DNA of 64,000 nt, from NCBI GenBank assembly GCA_026003895.1, contig BPIC01000004.1:372001-436000 (forward strand), given 5' to 3'. The notes below the pieces were generated by a model. It saw only the letters and a program-made list of their open reading frames with translations, was not told the origin of the DNA and made no database searches. Every line of letters starts with the position of its first letter. Within the stretch, counting starts at the first letter, position 1. The stretch comes from Dehalococcoidia bacterium (GTDB lineage Bacteria > Chloroflexota > Dehalococcoidia > SpSt-223). The position numbers and the translations under genes are program-made. This document shows positions 54,101 through 62,978 of this stretch, piece by piece.

Positions 54101-54967
54101 TTCGTCTTGGCCATTGCCGTTGAAGTCGCCGACGGCAAGAGAGAATCCCGGCGTGTCGGGATGCTTCCGCAACGATGCGCCCAAATTGACCGGACAAAGG
54201 TGTTCTTTCCACTGAAGCTCGAGCGACCCCGGCGCGGACGGGACCCAAAGGCGAAGGCAGAGGTCGAAGTTGGCGCGCTGAAAGGCCGTCGCCAGTTGGG
54301 CTATCGGCGTTGTGGACGTGTAGGGTGGGCTGAAAAAAAACCCGGTCTTGACCTGCACCTCCGGAGAATCGGCAGGGAAAATCGTCCAGAGCGGCTCGCA
54401 GGTCGACTGCGCGGTTGCCGCATAGCTCAGGCTGGTGGTGAACGTCTGGATGGAGTAGCTCAGGCACATGCTTTGGAAGGGGTCGACAACGGGGGAAATC
54501 AGTTCGTCTTGGCCGTCGCCGTTCAAGTCGCCGGCGGCTGCCGAGCCAAGTAGTTGACGCGTGCTGCTGCCGACGTAGTCCCGGGCGCTCACGAGCTGAT
54601 AGGAAGCGCTGGTTGCGGTGTAAATGCTGCTCGCCAACTGTTGGAAGCCGGTGCTGGCGAGCGGGCTGACGACTGCAATCTGATTCAGCTTCAAGATCGT
54701 CGGATTCGCGGAGAGCGGGTCGCTCTGCACACCACGCGCGATAAGTTGGTCGAGCGTGGGCACTCCATTGGTTGCGGACCGTGCCGAGGGATGTTCGCGT
54801 CCCGGTTTGTGACGCGGGATGAAGGGCTGGACCGCTGGCTGTTCGGCCGGCGCGATTGATGGTTCGGGCGGCGCTGGAGCCGCGTTGGCCGACGGGGCAG
54901 GCATCGCGGTAAGGACGAGCCCGCAGGCGAGACAGACAAGCAGGACAATGGCAGACAAGCGTAGCAT
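51194..54967 (-). pseudogene. giant secreted FG-GAP and CARDB repeat protein, multiply frameshifted
   Basis: A surface or secreted protein of about 1250 residues in at least seven frame pieces. The N-terminus MLRLSAIVLLVCLACGLVLT is a signal peptide. Three FG-GAP/integrin-like repeats follow: AAGDLNGDGQDELISPVVD, AVGDFNGNGQDELALGWID and TAGDFDGNGSDELAVAVFG, calcium-binding by family. The middle (about 600 residues: Gln/Thr/Ser-rich, aromatic, for example SSTQQSTQVQRSWSIGAGPP) matches nothing I know. The C-terminal part has two CARDB-type Ig-like domains (SYDIWAVVDPNHQIPEVHEA and VPVAFYDGDPRTGGRRIGHH). Breaks lie near 53880, 53720, 53285, 52750, 52500, 51985 and 51600. It is followed on the same strand by the two TAT-exported proteins. 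Confidence 0.65.
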
Positions 54968-55175
54968 CAGGAGCGCACTCCGGTGTGGAACCGCCGACGC
55001 ATCCCCAGCCAAAAGCGCCGCCGCCGGCTGCGGTCGCCCTCGCGCAGCCAGTCTTACCACGTTGTCGAGGGCGTGGTCTAGGGTGCTTTCCCGTATGTGT
55101 ACCGCCGCCCCGTCGTTCCCCGCGGCTTCCTGATGGTGAACTGGCCGACAGATCCGATGGCGACACCGGGAGGGG

Positions 55176-56192
55176 TTAACGACCGAGGCCGAACGTGATG
55201 ATCGACGCGAGGCTGAGCGATGCGATCAGCAGGGCGGTTCCCAGTCCCAGCAGGAAGGGGGAGAGCCCTGTCTTGCGGAGGTCGGCGATCGAAGTGTTCA
55301 GCCCGACGCCAGCGAGCGCGAGCAAGATGCCAAAGCGAGCCGCTTCGTCCATCCAGCCGGTCAGCGGCGGCTGGATTACCCCAATGGTGCGAAGCAGGAC
55401 GACCGCCAGAAAGCCGACGACGAACAGTGGCACGGCGCCGGCCGCGCCGCGTCGCGCCGCTGCCGCACCCCGCCCCCACCACCACGCGATGCCGACGATC
55501 AAGGGCGCCATCAGTGCGTTGCGCGTCAGCTTGACGATGGTCGCCGCGCTGAGTGCTGCCGAGCCGTAAGCGGCTGCCGCTGCGACGACTTGGCTGGTGT
55601 CGTTGATTGCCGTTCCGGACCAGAGGCCGAAGACCACCTCAGGGAGCTGGGTCGCGATTCCGACGAGCGGATAGACAAAGACGGCCAGCGTGCCAAAGAG
55701 GGTGATCGTCGCGACCGCGAAGCTGACCTCGCTCTCCTCGGCCTCGATCACCGGTGCGGTCGCGATGATTGCGGAGTTGCCGCAGACGGCGGTGCCGACG
55801 CCAATCAGCAGTGCTAGCCGACGCGGCAGTCCGAGGAGGCGGCCGATGCTGTAGGCAAAGACGAGCGCGATCGCCATCAGGACGATGATCAGCGCCACCG
55901 CTTGGAGGCCGATGGCGAGCACCTCGCCGAGCGCCAATCGGGCTCCGAGGAGGATGATGCTGGCACGCAGGATGCGCTGGACGGCAAAGCGAACGCCGGG
56001 CTTTGCTCTGCTCGGCAATCTGACCGTGTTTGCTAGGACGAGGCCGAGGATGACGGCCACGAGCACTTCGCTGATGGTGGCCGGAAGGAAGCGGCCGACC
56101 ACTCGTGCGACGATGGCGACGGCGAACACGATGACCAGCCCCGGCACGAGAGTGCGCAGCCAGAGCGGTGCGGCGACCGCGAGAGCAGTCAT
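55176..56192 (-). CDS. YeiH-family putative membrane exporter
   Basis: A 338-residue protein with about ten hydrophobic segments, of the UPF0324/YeiH family. Motifs: SEVLVAVILGLVLANTVRLP, RILRASIILLGARLALGEVL, GVGTAVCGNSAIIATAPVIE with the conserved CGNSAI, and FGLWSGTAINDTSQVVAAAA. The family has been linked to sulfate or sulfonate export in some bacteria; this is annotation by relation and not shown here. The ATG overlaps the stop of the oxidoreductase gene (ATGA), so the two are coupled. A 208-bp gap without recognisable features separates it from the giant protein gene. Confidence 0.9.
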   Translation of the reverse strand: MTALAVAAPLWLRTLVPGLVIVFAVAIVARVVGRFLPATISEVLVAVILGLVLANTVRLPSRAKPGVRFAVQRILRASIILLGARLALGEVLAIGLQAVALIIVLMAIALVFAYSIGRLLGLPRRLALLIGVGTAVCGNSAIIATAPVIEAEESEVSFAVATITLFGTLAVFVYPLVGIATQLPEVVFGLWSGTAINDTSQVVAAAAAYGSAALSAATIVKLTRNALMAPLIVGIAWWWGRGAAAARRGAAGAVPLFVVGFLAVVLLRTIGVIQPPLTGWMDEAARFGILLALAGVGLNTSIADLRKTGLSPFLLGLGTALLIASLSLASIITFGLGR

Positions 56193-57346
56193 TCGCGTGG
56201 CACCGCACCATTGACCTGAAGCACCCCGCTGCTGCGCTCGACGGGCCGATCGATGCGCACGAGCGCCCCGCCGCGGTCGGCGGACTCGTAGGCAGCGAAG
56301 ACGGTCCGGATCAGCTCGCGGGCAGCGCGTGCCGACCCTTCCGGGACGCGGTTGTGCGCGATCGCCTCGAGGAAGCGGCGGAAATGCTGGCCGGTCGCCG
56401 GTGCAAACGGCACGGCCGGCTCGCGAGCAAGGACCCGAGATTGCCCGCCGCGTTCGACGCGCACCTCGCCGCCGCGCACGAAGGAGAAGCGCAGCCGTGG
56501 CCGGCCAGCTTCGCTGTTCCAGCCAATCTCGGCGCGCGCGACCCCACCCAGCGAGATCCGCAGCGAGGCGTGCTCGCAATCGAGCCGCATTTCGAGGTAT
56601 TTCTGGGGCGCGTGACTGCGCCGATTGAAGACAAGATTGGCAACCCGGTCGCCGGCGAGGTCGAGCCGGACGACGCTGATGAGGTCGGCGTTCTGCGCCG
56701 GCAACGGATAGGGAGTCCGTGCCGAGACGGCATACGGCTGGTCGGCTGGGTAGCCCGGCGCGATCGGCGGCGTCGGCCAGCCGCCGAACAAGAAGGACAC
56801 GAGATCGATCGCGTGGGTCGCGAACTCGAACAGAATGCGCCGTGAGAGGGCGGCACGCCACGGAGGATCGTGCTCGGGCGGCAGGTTCATCTGTTGCCAC
56901 ACCTGGAGCAGATAGGGCTTGCCGAACAATCCGCGGGCGATGGCGGCACGCGTCTTGCGGTAGATGCGCATCTGGCGATACTGGTTGTTCACCGCGATCA
57001 GCTTGCCGGCGCGATCGGCGGCGGCGACCACCTCATCGGCCTCAGCGACACTCATCACGAATGGCTTTTCGCAGAAGACGTGACAGCCGGCATCGAGGGC
57101 GAGCAGGCAGAGGTCGCGATGGCTGCTCGGAGGGGTCGCGATGACGACAACGTCCGGGTGGGTGGACTCGATCAACGCCTCGGCGCCCTCGAACACGTGG
57201 GGGACGCCGACTCGGTGCGCCCAGTTGCGGCGTTGTGGGTCGGCGTCAGCGCCGCCAACGATCTCGACGCTCTGGATTGAGCGCAGCGCCGGCAGGTGAA
57301 TGCGCTCTGCTGCGCCGCCGAGCCCGATCAGTCCTACACGTACCAC
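56189..57346 (-). CDS. Gfo/Idh/MocA family oxidoreductase
   Basis: A 385-residue NAD(P)-dependent sugar-type dehydrogenase. The Rossmann fold reads VRVGLIGLGGAAERIHLPAL with ADADPQRR. DVVVIATPPSSHRDLCLLAL and the family EKP motif in HVFCEKPFVMSVAEADEV follow, then the substrate domain with ILFEFATHAIDLVSFLFGG, whose His is in the usual catalytic position. GTG start at 57346. Substrates of this family are cyclic polyols, amino sugars or biliverdin-like compounds; none can be singled out. Confidence 0.9.
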   Translation of the reverse strand: MVRVGLIGLGGAAERIHLPALRSIQSVEIVGGADADPQRRNWAHRVGVPHVFEGAEALIESTHPDVVVIATPPSSHRDLCLLALDAGCHVFCEKPFVMSVAEADEVVAAADRAGKLIAVNNQYRQMRIYRKTRAAIARGLFGKPYLLQVWQQMNLPPEHDPPWRAALSRRILFEFATHAIDLVSFLFGGWPTPPIAPGYPADQPYAVSARTPYPLPAQNADLISVVRLDLAGDRVANLVFNRRSHAPQKYLEMRLDCEHASLRISLGGVARAEIGWNSEAGRPRLRFSFVRGGEVRVERGGQSRVLAREPAVPFAPATGQHFRRFLEAIAHNRVPEGSARAARELIRTVFAAYESADRGGALVRIDRPVERSSGVLQVNGAVPRE

Positions 57347-57429
57347 TGGCGTCCTCCGTCCGGCGCGGAATTGTAAGCCCTCGATCGCGAGCGGACGTGC
57401 GCGGCGCGTTCGGCGCCCCGGGCCGGCGG

Positions 57430-58596
57430 CTACGCCTCGACGAGCGCGGACCGCAGGCGGGCGACGATGGTGGGGAGGAGGTCGAGCACCGTCTGGATGT
57501 CGTCATCGGTGGTATCGGGGCCGAGGGTGAGGCGGAGGCTGCCGCGCGCCACTTCGGACGGCAAGCCCATGGCGGTGAGGACATGGGACGGCTCGAGCGA
57601 GGCCGAGGTGCACGCCGACCCGCTTGAGGCGGCGACGCCCGCGAGGTCGAGCGCCATCAGCAGCGACTCGCCATCCACACCCTCGAAGGAGAAGCTGGCG
57701 TTATTGGCGAGGCGCAGCGTGCGGTGGCCATTCAGCCGAGCGTTGGGGATGCACTGAAGCACCCCATCGATCAGCCGGTCGCGGAGGCGGACAATCCGTG
57801 GCCGGACCGTTTCCCGTTCGCGCATCACGACGTCGAGTGCCGCGGCCATCCCGACGATGGCGGGCACGTTCTCGGTGCCGGCGCGACGGTTCCGCTCTTG
57901 GGAGCCGCCGTATTGTTGGGGCTGGAAGGGGGCGCCCCGCCGGACATAGAGCAGGCCGACGCCTTTTGGACCGCCGAATTTGTGGCCGGAGAGGGACAGG
58001 AGGTCGACGCCGAGCGCGTCGACATCGAGATCGAGGTCGCCCGGCGCCTGAACGGCGTCGGTATGCAGCCAGATGCGACGGGGCTGGGCCCGCAACAGGG
58101 CGGCGATCTCGCGGATAGGCTGCACGGTGCCGACTTCGTTGTTCGCCAGCATCACCGAGACAAGGATGGTCCGGTCGGTCAGCGCGGCGGCGATGGCGTC
58201 CGGCGAGACCAGTCCATCGCTGTCGACGGGCACATAGGTTACCTCGAAGCCGAACTTTTCGAGGTAGTCGCAGGTGTGCAACACCGCGTGGTGCTCGATC
58301 GCGGTGGTGACGAGGTGATTGCCGGTGGCGCGGGCAGCGAAGGCAACGCCCTTGATGGCGGTGTTGTCCGACTCGGTGCCGCCGCTTGTGAAGATGAGAT
58401 CGGCGGGGCGGCAGCCAAGCCAACTGGCGATCCGCTCGCGGGCGTCATCGACCGCTTGGCGCGCCTGACGAGCGATGCCGTAGATGCTGGATGGATTGCC
58501 GAAGCGCTCCGAGAAGTAGGGAAGCATCGCTGCCAGCGCCTCGGGATGGACCGGCGAGGTCGCCGCGTAGTCGAGGTAGATTGGTCGCCGGGCCAC
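57430..58596 (-). CDS. cysteine desulfurase (NifS/IscS type)
   Basis: A 388-residue PLP enzyme that removes sulfur from cysteine for Fe-S clusters and tRNA thiolation. [20 protein letters not shown], the PLP lysine in [20 protein letters not shown], the histidine in [17 protein letters not shown], and the catalytic cysteine loop [20 protein letters not shown] are all present; this is the group I (IscS/NifS) loop form. GTG at 58596 follows GAGGAGGGGCA. No IscU or SufU gene is adjacent. A TACAAT -10 box lies at 58637-58632 on its strand with a Fur-type box just upstream. Confidence 0.95.
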   Translation of the reverse strand: MARRPIYLDYAATSPVHPEALAAMLPYFSERFGNPSSIYGIARQARQAVDDARERIASWLGCRPADLIFTSGGTESDNTAIKGVAFAARATGNHLVTTAIEHHAVLHTCDYLEKFGFEVTYVPVDSDGLVSPDAIAAALTDRTILVSVMLANNEVGTVQPIREIAALLRAQPRRIWLHTDAVQAPGDLDLDVDALGVDLLSLSGHKFGGPKGVGLLYVRRGAPFQPQQYGGSQERNRRAGTENVPAIVGMAAALDVVMRERETVRPRIVRLRDRLIDGVLQCIPNARLNGHRTLRLANNASFSFEGVDGESLLMALDLAGVAASSGSACTSASLEPSHVLTAMGLPSEVARGSLRLTLGPDTTDDDIQTVLDLLPTIVARLRSALVEA

Positions 58597-58660
58597 TGCC
58601 CCTCCTCACCCGCGCCAGCGCGGGCCGATTGATTGTACCATCGGGCGGCCTCGTCTTTGG

Positions 58661-58681
58661 GCGAATGAGAATCACTCTCAT
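58661..58681. promoter_or_regulatory. Fur/Zur-family operator candidate
   Basis: The core TGAGAAT-C-ACTCTCA (58666-58680) is a 7-1-7 inverted repeat with one mismatched pair, the geometry of Fur-superfamily boxes. It differs from the Fur consensus TGATAAT-n-ATTATCA at three arm positions. It lies in the divergent region between the cysteine desulfurase and the CDF exporter, just upstream of the TACAAT box of the desulfurase, so a bound regulator could cover its -35 region. Confidence 0.5.
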
Positions 58682-58867
58682 CTCCGAAACGTTGCACCGG
58701 TACGATCGTCTCCTGCGCCTCAATTGTGCATTCTCACTCCTTGCTTTTCCTCACCAGATTATCTCGTGTGTTCAACGACACTGTTTGAGTATCGGATACG
58801 AGGAACGCGCTCTCGATATCTTGAGCGGCCGAATGCAGCATCTTGAGAAATCGTGTATGCTTCGGGC

Positions 58868-59881
58868 GTGACGATGCGACGAACGACGGCGATCCTACGC
58901 GATGCCCTGCACTGTCATGTCCCCGAAGGGCAGCATGACCACCACGATCACGAGGATACCGAGAGTCACGATCACACCGACCATCGGCTCACTGGGACGA
59001 GCGGGCGGCGTCTGGCGCTTGCGCTCGTCGTGACGGCGGTCTTTTTCGTTGTCCAGCTTGTCGGTGGGTTCTGGACCGGCTCGCTCGCGCTGCTGGCCGA
59101 TTCGGCGCACCTGCTCGGTGATGCAGCGGCGCTGCTGCTGGCGCTGGGGGCAGCGTTGCTGGCGGCCCGGCCGGCGAGTGTTCAGCGGACATTCGGGTTC
59201 CGGCGTGCCGAGGTGCTGGCGGCGCTCATCAACGGCATCACGCTTGTTGTTGCCGCGTTCTGGATCGGCCTCGAGGCGTTTGAGCGGCTGCAGGAGCCGC
59301 ATCCAATCGCAACGGGTCCGATGCTCGCGATCGCGCTGGCAGGTCTCGTTGCGAACGCCGTGAGTCTGCGGATCCTTGGCCACGGCCATGGGCTGAACGA
59401 GCGCGGTGCCTATCTCCACGTGCTCGGGGATCTGCTTGGCTCGGTCGCGGTTGTGGTTGCTGGCCTGCTGATCGCTGTCTTCGGCTGGTACCTCGCCGAT
59501 CCAATTCTCAGCTTGTTCATTGGCCTTTTGGTGCTGGTGAGCGCGTTTCGGCTGATCAAAGAGGCGGTCGACGTTCTGATGCTTGCTGCGCCGCGGCATC
59601 TTGATGTTGCGGCAATCGCTCGCCGAATGAACGAGGTGCCGGGCGTCGTCGCCGTGCACGACTTGCATCTCTGGACGGTGACGAGCGGATTTGTTTCGCT
59701 GTCGGCGCACGTGCTGATCGCCCCGACCGCCGAGTCCTGCACGGTCTTGGAAGACCTCTCGCGATTGCTCAAGGCTGAGTTTGGTATCGAGCATTCCACG
59801 CTCCAAGTGGAGCATGAGTCGGCGCAGGCGGCGATCCACAGCGCCTGTGCGCCGTGCGCCGAGGTCGTCCAGTCGGGCTAG
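58868..59881 (+). CDS. cation diffusion facilitator (zinc-type efflux protein)
   Basis: About 337 residues. A histidine-rich N-terminal tail (EGQHDHHDHEDTESHDHTDH) precedes six membrane helices. The metal-site motifs are SLALLADSAHLLGDAAALLL in helix II and LHVLGDLLGSVAVVVAG in helix V, the latter with the His/Asp pair typical of zinc transport. The C-terminal domain has VPGVVAVHDLHLWTVTSGFV. The end carries CAPCAE. GTG 58853, GTG 58868 and ATG 58874 are possible starts; none has a Shine-Dalgarno. TATGCT at 58856-58861 ends 6 nt before GTG 58868, so that start is chosen as a possible leaderless one. Its stop shares CTAG with NDH-2. Confidence 0.9.
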   Translation: MTMRRTTAILRDALHCHVPEGQHDHHDHEDTESHDHTDHRLTGTSGRRLALALVVTAVFFVVQLVGGFWTGSLALLADSAHLLGDAAALLLALGAALLAARPASVQRTFGFRRAEVLAALINGITLVVAAFWIGLEAFERLQEPHPIATGPMLAIALAGLVANAVSLRILGHGHGLNERGAYLHVLGDLLGSVAVVVAGLLIAVFGWYLADPILSLFIGLLVLVSAFRLIKEAVDVLMLAAPRHLDVAAIARRMNEVPGVVAVHDLHLWTVTSGFVSLSAHVLIAPTAESCTVLEDLSRLLKAEFGIEHSTLQVEHESAQAAIHSACAPCAEVVQSG

Positions 59882-61059
59882 TCGGCCGGGCGGTGGCGGT
59901 CGCTCCACTCGCGCAACAGCGCCATTCCGCCAATCGACTCGACGTAGCGCTGCTCGGTGAAATTTTTGACGGCCAGCCCTGGCAGCCCGCGGAGCGTCAG
60001 TGGGCCGACGCGGGCGACAGCGTTGTCGCGGCCGACGGAAATTGCTTCGCCGAGGTAATTCGGTCGGAAGGGGCGGAGAGCTCGGCCAGCGATGGCGCGC
60101 GCGACGTTCTCGGCGGCGGCACGCGCGGCTTGGGTGGCGAGCTGGGCGGACGCGGGTAATCGCTCGCCGGAGCGCGGATCGAGCACGGCGAGACAGTCGC
60201 CGACGACGAAGACGTTGGGGTGATCGGGGAGTCGCAGGAAGTCGTCGGTGGCAAGCGCCCGCTGGCGGAGCGGCAGGTTGGCGGCGGCGACCACGGTGGG
60301 CAGTTGGATGCCGCCCGCCCAGATCATCGTCCTCGTCCGGATTTGATCGCCGGAGGAGAAGTGGACGATGCCGTCGTGGAAGGCTGTCACGACCTCATTA
60401 AGCCGGACCTCGACGCCCTTGGCGCGCAGGATGCGCGCGGCTTCGCGGCCGAGATCGCTGGGGAAGCGCGGCAGCAGGGCGGCGGTGGCCTCCGCCAGCA
60501 CGATGTGACCGCCGGCTGGACGGTTCCAATCGTGGCGCAGCCAGTCGGCTAATTCGCCGGCGAGTTGGACGCCGGTTGCCCCGCCGCCGCCGATGACGAT
60601 GGTTTGCCAAGCCTCGCGTTCGGGCGGTGTGGCGCGTTCTAACCCGGGACGAAGCGTCTCGAGGTGGGTACGCAGCCGGCGCGCGTCCTCAAGCCAGCGG
60701 AGGACGAAGGCCTCGCCGAGACCCGGAATGCCGGCGTCGCTTACTTCGCTGCCGAGCGCGATGACGAGCCACTGATAGCCGATCGGTTCGTGATCGGTCT
60801 GCACCCGCTGTTCGGCGAGGTCGAACCCGGTGACGGTGCGCTGAACGACACGGACGCCGCCACGGACGCGATCGAACGGGATGGCAAGCCGTTCGATAGG
60901 CGAGGTGAACGCAGCGGCTTCGTGAAGCTGGATGACCAGTTGATGAACCGGCTCGCGATCGACGATCAGGATGTCGAGATCAGGCTGGAGCTGGTGAAGG
61001 GTCCGGGCGAAGGTGAGGCCGCCATAGCCGCCCCCAAGGACGAGGACGTTGGCGTTCAT
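59878..61059 (-). CDS. NAD(P)/FAD-dependent oxidoreductase, type II NADH dehydrogenase-like
   Basis: A 393-residue flavoprotein of the NDH-2 family. The FAD motif is VLVLGGGYGGLTFARTLHQL at the N-terminus; the NAD motif TIVIGGGGATGVQLAGELAD is near residue 155; then MIWAGGIQLP and NVFVVGDCLAVLDP. It would pass electrons from NADH to quinone at the inner membrane face without pumping protons. ATG at 61059 precedes the conserved text; an ATG six codons upstream is also in frame. Convergent with the CDF gene, sharing CTAG stops. Confidence 0.9.
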   Translation of the reverse strand: MNANVLVLGGGYGGLTFARTLHQLQPDLDILIVDREPVHQLVIQLHEAAAFTSPIERLAIPFDRVRGGVRVVQRTVTGFDLAEQRVQTDHEPIGYQWLVIALGSEVSDAGIPGLGEAFVLRWLEDARRLRTHLETLRPGLERATPPEREAWQTIVIGGGGATGVQLAGELADWLRHDWNRPAGGHIVLAEATAALLPRFPSDLGREAARILRAKGVEVRLNEVVTAFHDGIVHFSSGDQIRTRTMIWAGGIQLPTVVAAANLPLRQRALATDDFLRLPDHPNVFVVGDCLAVLDPRSGERLPASAQLATQAARAAAENVARAIAGRALRPFRPNYLGEAISVGRDNAVARVGPLTLRGLPGLAVKNFTEQRYVESIGGMALLREWSDRHRPAD

Positions 61060-61207
61060 CGAAGATGCGGAACGCATGAATGTGCAGTCATGCCGAGGAT
61101 CATGCCAGGAGACGGGCGTCTCTCGCTATCAGGGGCGGTCTCCCCAATATCTAGGGGCTTGGTCGCGTGGCGAGGGCGCATCTTGGCGATCGCAGGCGTG
61201 GTTCTGC

Positions 61208-61236
61208 TTGCCCGGCCTCGGGGGCGTTGCTATACT
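61208..61236 (+). promoter_or_regulatory. promoter of dnaN
   Basis: TTGCCC (61208-61213), a 17-bp spacer and TATACT (61231-61236). Initiation near 61243 gives a 63-nt leader that begins almost at once with the hairpin TCGTTTCA/TGAAACGA (61248-61255 with 61264-61271). No dnaA gene or clear DnaA-box cluster is nearby, so this is not evidently an origin. Confidence 0.65.
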
Positions 61237-61305
61237 CCGAAGCCACTTCGTTTCACCCGCGGCTGAAACGAGCGGTCGGGGCGAACCTCTCGATGAGGAG
61301 CAGCG

Positions 61306-62448
61306 ATGCGTGTCTCGTGTCTCCAGGAGAACCTCAAGCGCGGCCTGAGCATCGTGGGCCGTGCTGTTGCCACGAAGTCGACGCTGCCGATTACCGGCAA
61401 CATCCTTCTGGCGACTGACGAGGGACGGCTGCGTCTTTCTGCCACCAACCTGGAGATTGGCATCACCTGCTGGATCGGCGCGAAGGTGGAAGAAGAAGGC
61501 GCGATCACGATTCCTGCCAAGCTGCTGACCGAGTTCGTTGGCGCCCTGCCGAACGATCGCATCGACCTCACGCTTACCGGCAAGATCCTCCGCCTGCGGT
61601 GCGCTCGCTTCGAGGCGCGCATGAATGGACAAGATGCGGACGATTTCCCGCCGGTGGCGACGTGGGAATCGCTGGACGGGGAGAGCGCCTCGGTGACGCT
61701 CGATCCGGAGGCGTTGCGCGAGGCGATTTCGCAGGTGGTGTTTGCTGCGGCATCGGACGAAGCACGGCCGGTGCTTGCGGGCGTGCTGCTCCAGATCGGT
61801 GACGACGAGATGACGATGGCGGCGGCGGATGGTTTCCGGCTCTCGGTACGCCGTCTCCCAGTGCTCGAGCGCAGCGGGGATGGGCCGGTGGAGATCATTG
61901 TGCCGGCGAAGTCGCTCGCCGAGGTGGGGCGTGTGCTTGCCGATCAGGACGATCCGGTACGCGTGGCCATACCGCGCGGCAAGGGCCAGATCCTGTTTCA
62001 TCTGAGCGGGGTCGACCTCGTGTCGCAGCTCATTCAGGGCAATTTCCCGAATTACGCTCAGTTGATCCCGACAGACTACGCCAGCCGTGTTGTGGTCAAC
62101 ACCGACGATTTTCTCGCCGCGACCCGTCCGGCGGCGATCTTCGCCCGGGATAGCAATGGGATTGTCCGCATCGAGTCGTTTCCTGGCGAAGATCTTGCTC
62201 CCGGCAAGATGATCATCCGTGCACGCGCCGAAGAACTGGGCGACAATCAAGGCGAAATCGACGCCGTTGTCGAGGGCAGCGAAGCGAAGATCGCCTTCAA
62301 CGCCAAATATCTCACGGACGTTCTCTCCGTGATCGACGCGCCACAAGTTGCGCTCGAAACGAAAAGCCCCTCCTCCCCCGGTGTCATCCGTCCTGTGGGA
62401 GAAGACTCCTTCACCCACGTCATCATGCCGATGTTCGTGACGTGGTAG
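61306..62448 (+). CDS. dnaN: DNA polymerase III subunit beta (sliding clamp)
   Basis: A 380-residue clamp with three repeated domains. Landmarks are MRVSCLQENLKRGLSIVGRA, TLPITGNILLATDEGRLRLS and TNLEIGITCWI, then AAADGFRLSVRRLPV and LIQGNFPNYAQLIP, and the C-terminal HVIMPMFVTW. The usual clamp end is close to MPMRL/V, so MPMFVTW is a slightly altered, extended end. Its last 21 bp are one copy of a direct repeat that recurs at 63846-63866, so the 3' end may have been rewritten by an integration. GAGGAG is the Shine-Dalgarno. dnaA is not adjacent. Confidence 0.96.
   Translation: MRVSCLQENLKRGLSIVGRAVATKSTLPITGNILLATDEGRLRLSATNLEIGITCWIGAKVEEEGAITIPAKLLTEFVGALPNDRIDLTLTGKILRLRCARFEARMNGQDADDFPPVATWESLDGESASVTLDPEALREAISQVVFAAASDEARPVLAGVLLQIGDDEMTMAAADGFRLSVRRLPVLERSGDGPVEIIVPAKSLAEVGRVLADQDDPVRVAIPRGKGQILFHLSGVDLVSQLIQGNFPNYAQLIPTDYASRVVVNTDDFLAATRPAAIFARDSNGIVRIESFPGEDLAPGKMIIRARAEELGDNQGEIDAVVEGSEAKIAFNAKYLTDVLSVIDAPQVALETKSPSSPGVIRPVGEDSFTHVIMPMFVTW
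62428..62448 (+). repeat. direct repeat copy 1 (end of dnaN), possible attL
   Basis: These 21 bp cover the last seven codons of dnaN including the TAG. They recur at 63846-63866 in the same orientation with one difference (C at 62441, T at 63859). Flanks of the two copies are unrelated. Confidence 0.85.
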
Positions 62449-62489
62449 GGCGACCACAATTTATAGGGTAGACTTGCCCGCTGTATTGG

Positions 62490-62699
62490 CTATATAGTGG
62501 TTTCGGTAGCTTTACTCATGTAATCATCCGAGGAAGCAAGACCCAGTTCAATGAGGTGGATCAGTTCGATAGCAGCCGCGTTCGCCGGGTTCCGTTCTGA
62601 CTTGCTCCCTCTCCCGCCGTCGTAGCACACGAAACAAACGTGTGTTCCTGCGACCCCCTTCTCCATCACCAATCTGCCTCGGCCATGGTTGTCAGTCAT
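62490..62699 (-). CDS. doubtful small hypothetical protein
   Basis: A 69-codon frame starting MTDNHGRGRLVMEKGVAGTH with a CFVC pair and a helical end (AIELIHLIELGLASSDDYM). No Shine-Dalgarno is evident. It may be a genuine small cargo gene of the inserted segment or chance. The rest of 62449-62978 holds nothing else I can support. Confidence 0.25.
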   Translation of the reverse strand: MTDNHGRGRLVMEKGVAGTHVCFVCYDGGRGSKSERNPANAAAIELIHLIELGLASSDDYMSKATETTI

Positions 62700-62978
62700 G
62701 AACAAGGGCAGCTTGGCTCAAAGTTCGGCCAAAGTGAACGCCGAATACTTTTCCTCGAATGATTGCTGTGGCAATGTACAGACCGAACGATGTTCGTCGG
62801 AGCGATTCAGACGCGGGGTGTCGTGCCGGTCCGTAGTTTCGTTCCGTGACCAGAGGGCGCCTTGCTCTACGCCAAGCTGATACAGCCTTATCGAGAGCCT
62901 GTTAGACGTTACTTGATCATTCGGGACCATACTCGATTAGGTAGTATACATTATATCCATGGCTGCCGAGGAGGTGCG

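Noticed and set aside
61100-61310. Chromosomal origin next to dnaN
   Set aside because: No dnaA gene, no cluster of DnaA boxes and no AT-rich unwinding region are visible; the upstream gene is an NDH-2 oxidoreductase.
62718-62930. 70-codon minus-strand ORF in the inserted segment
   Set aside because: No ribosome site and low-complexity polar sequence; I could not support it as a gene.
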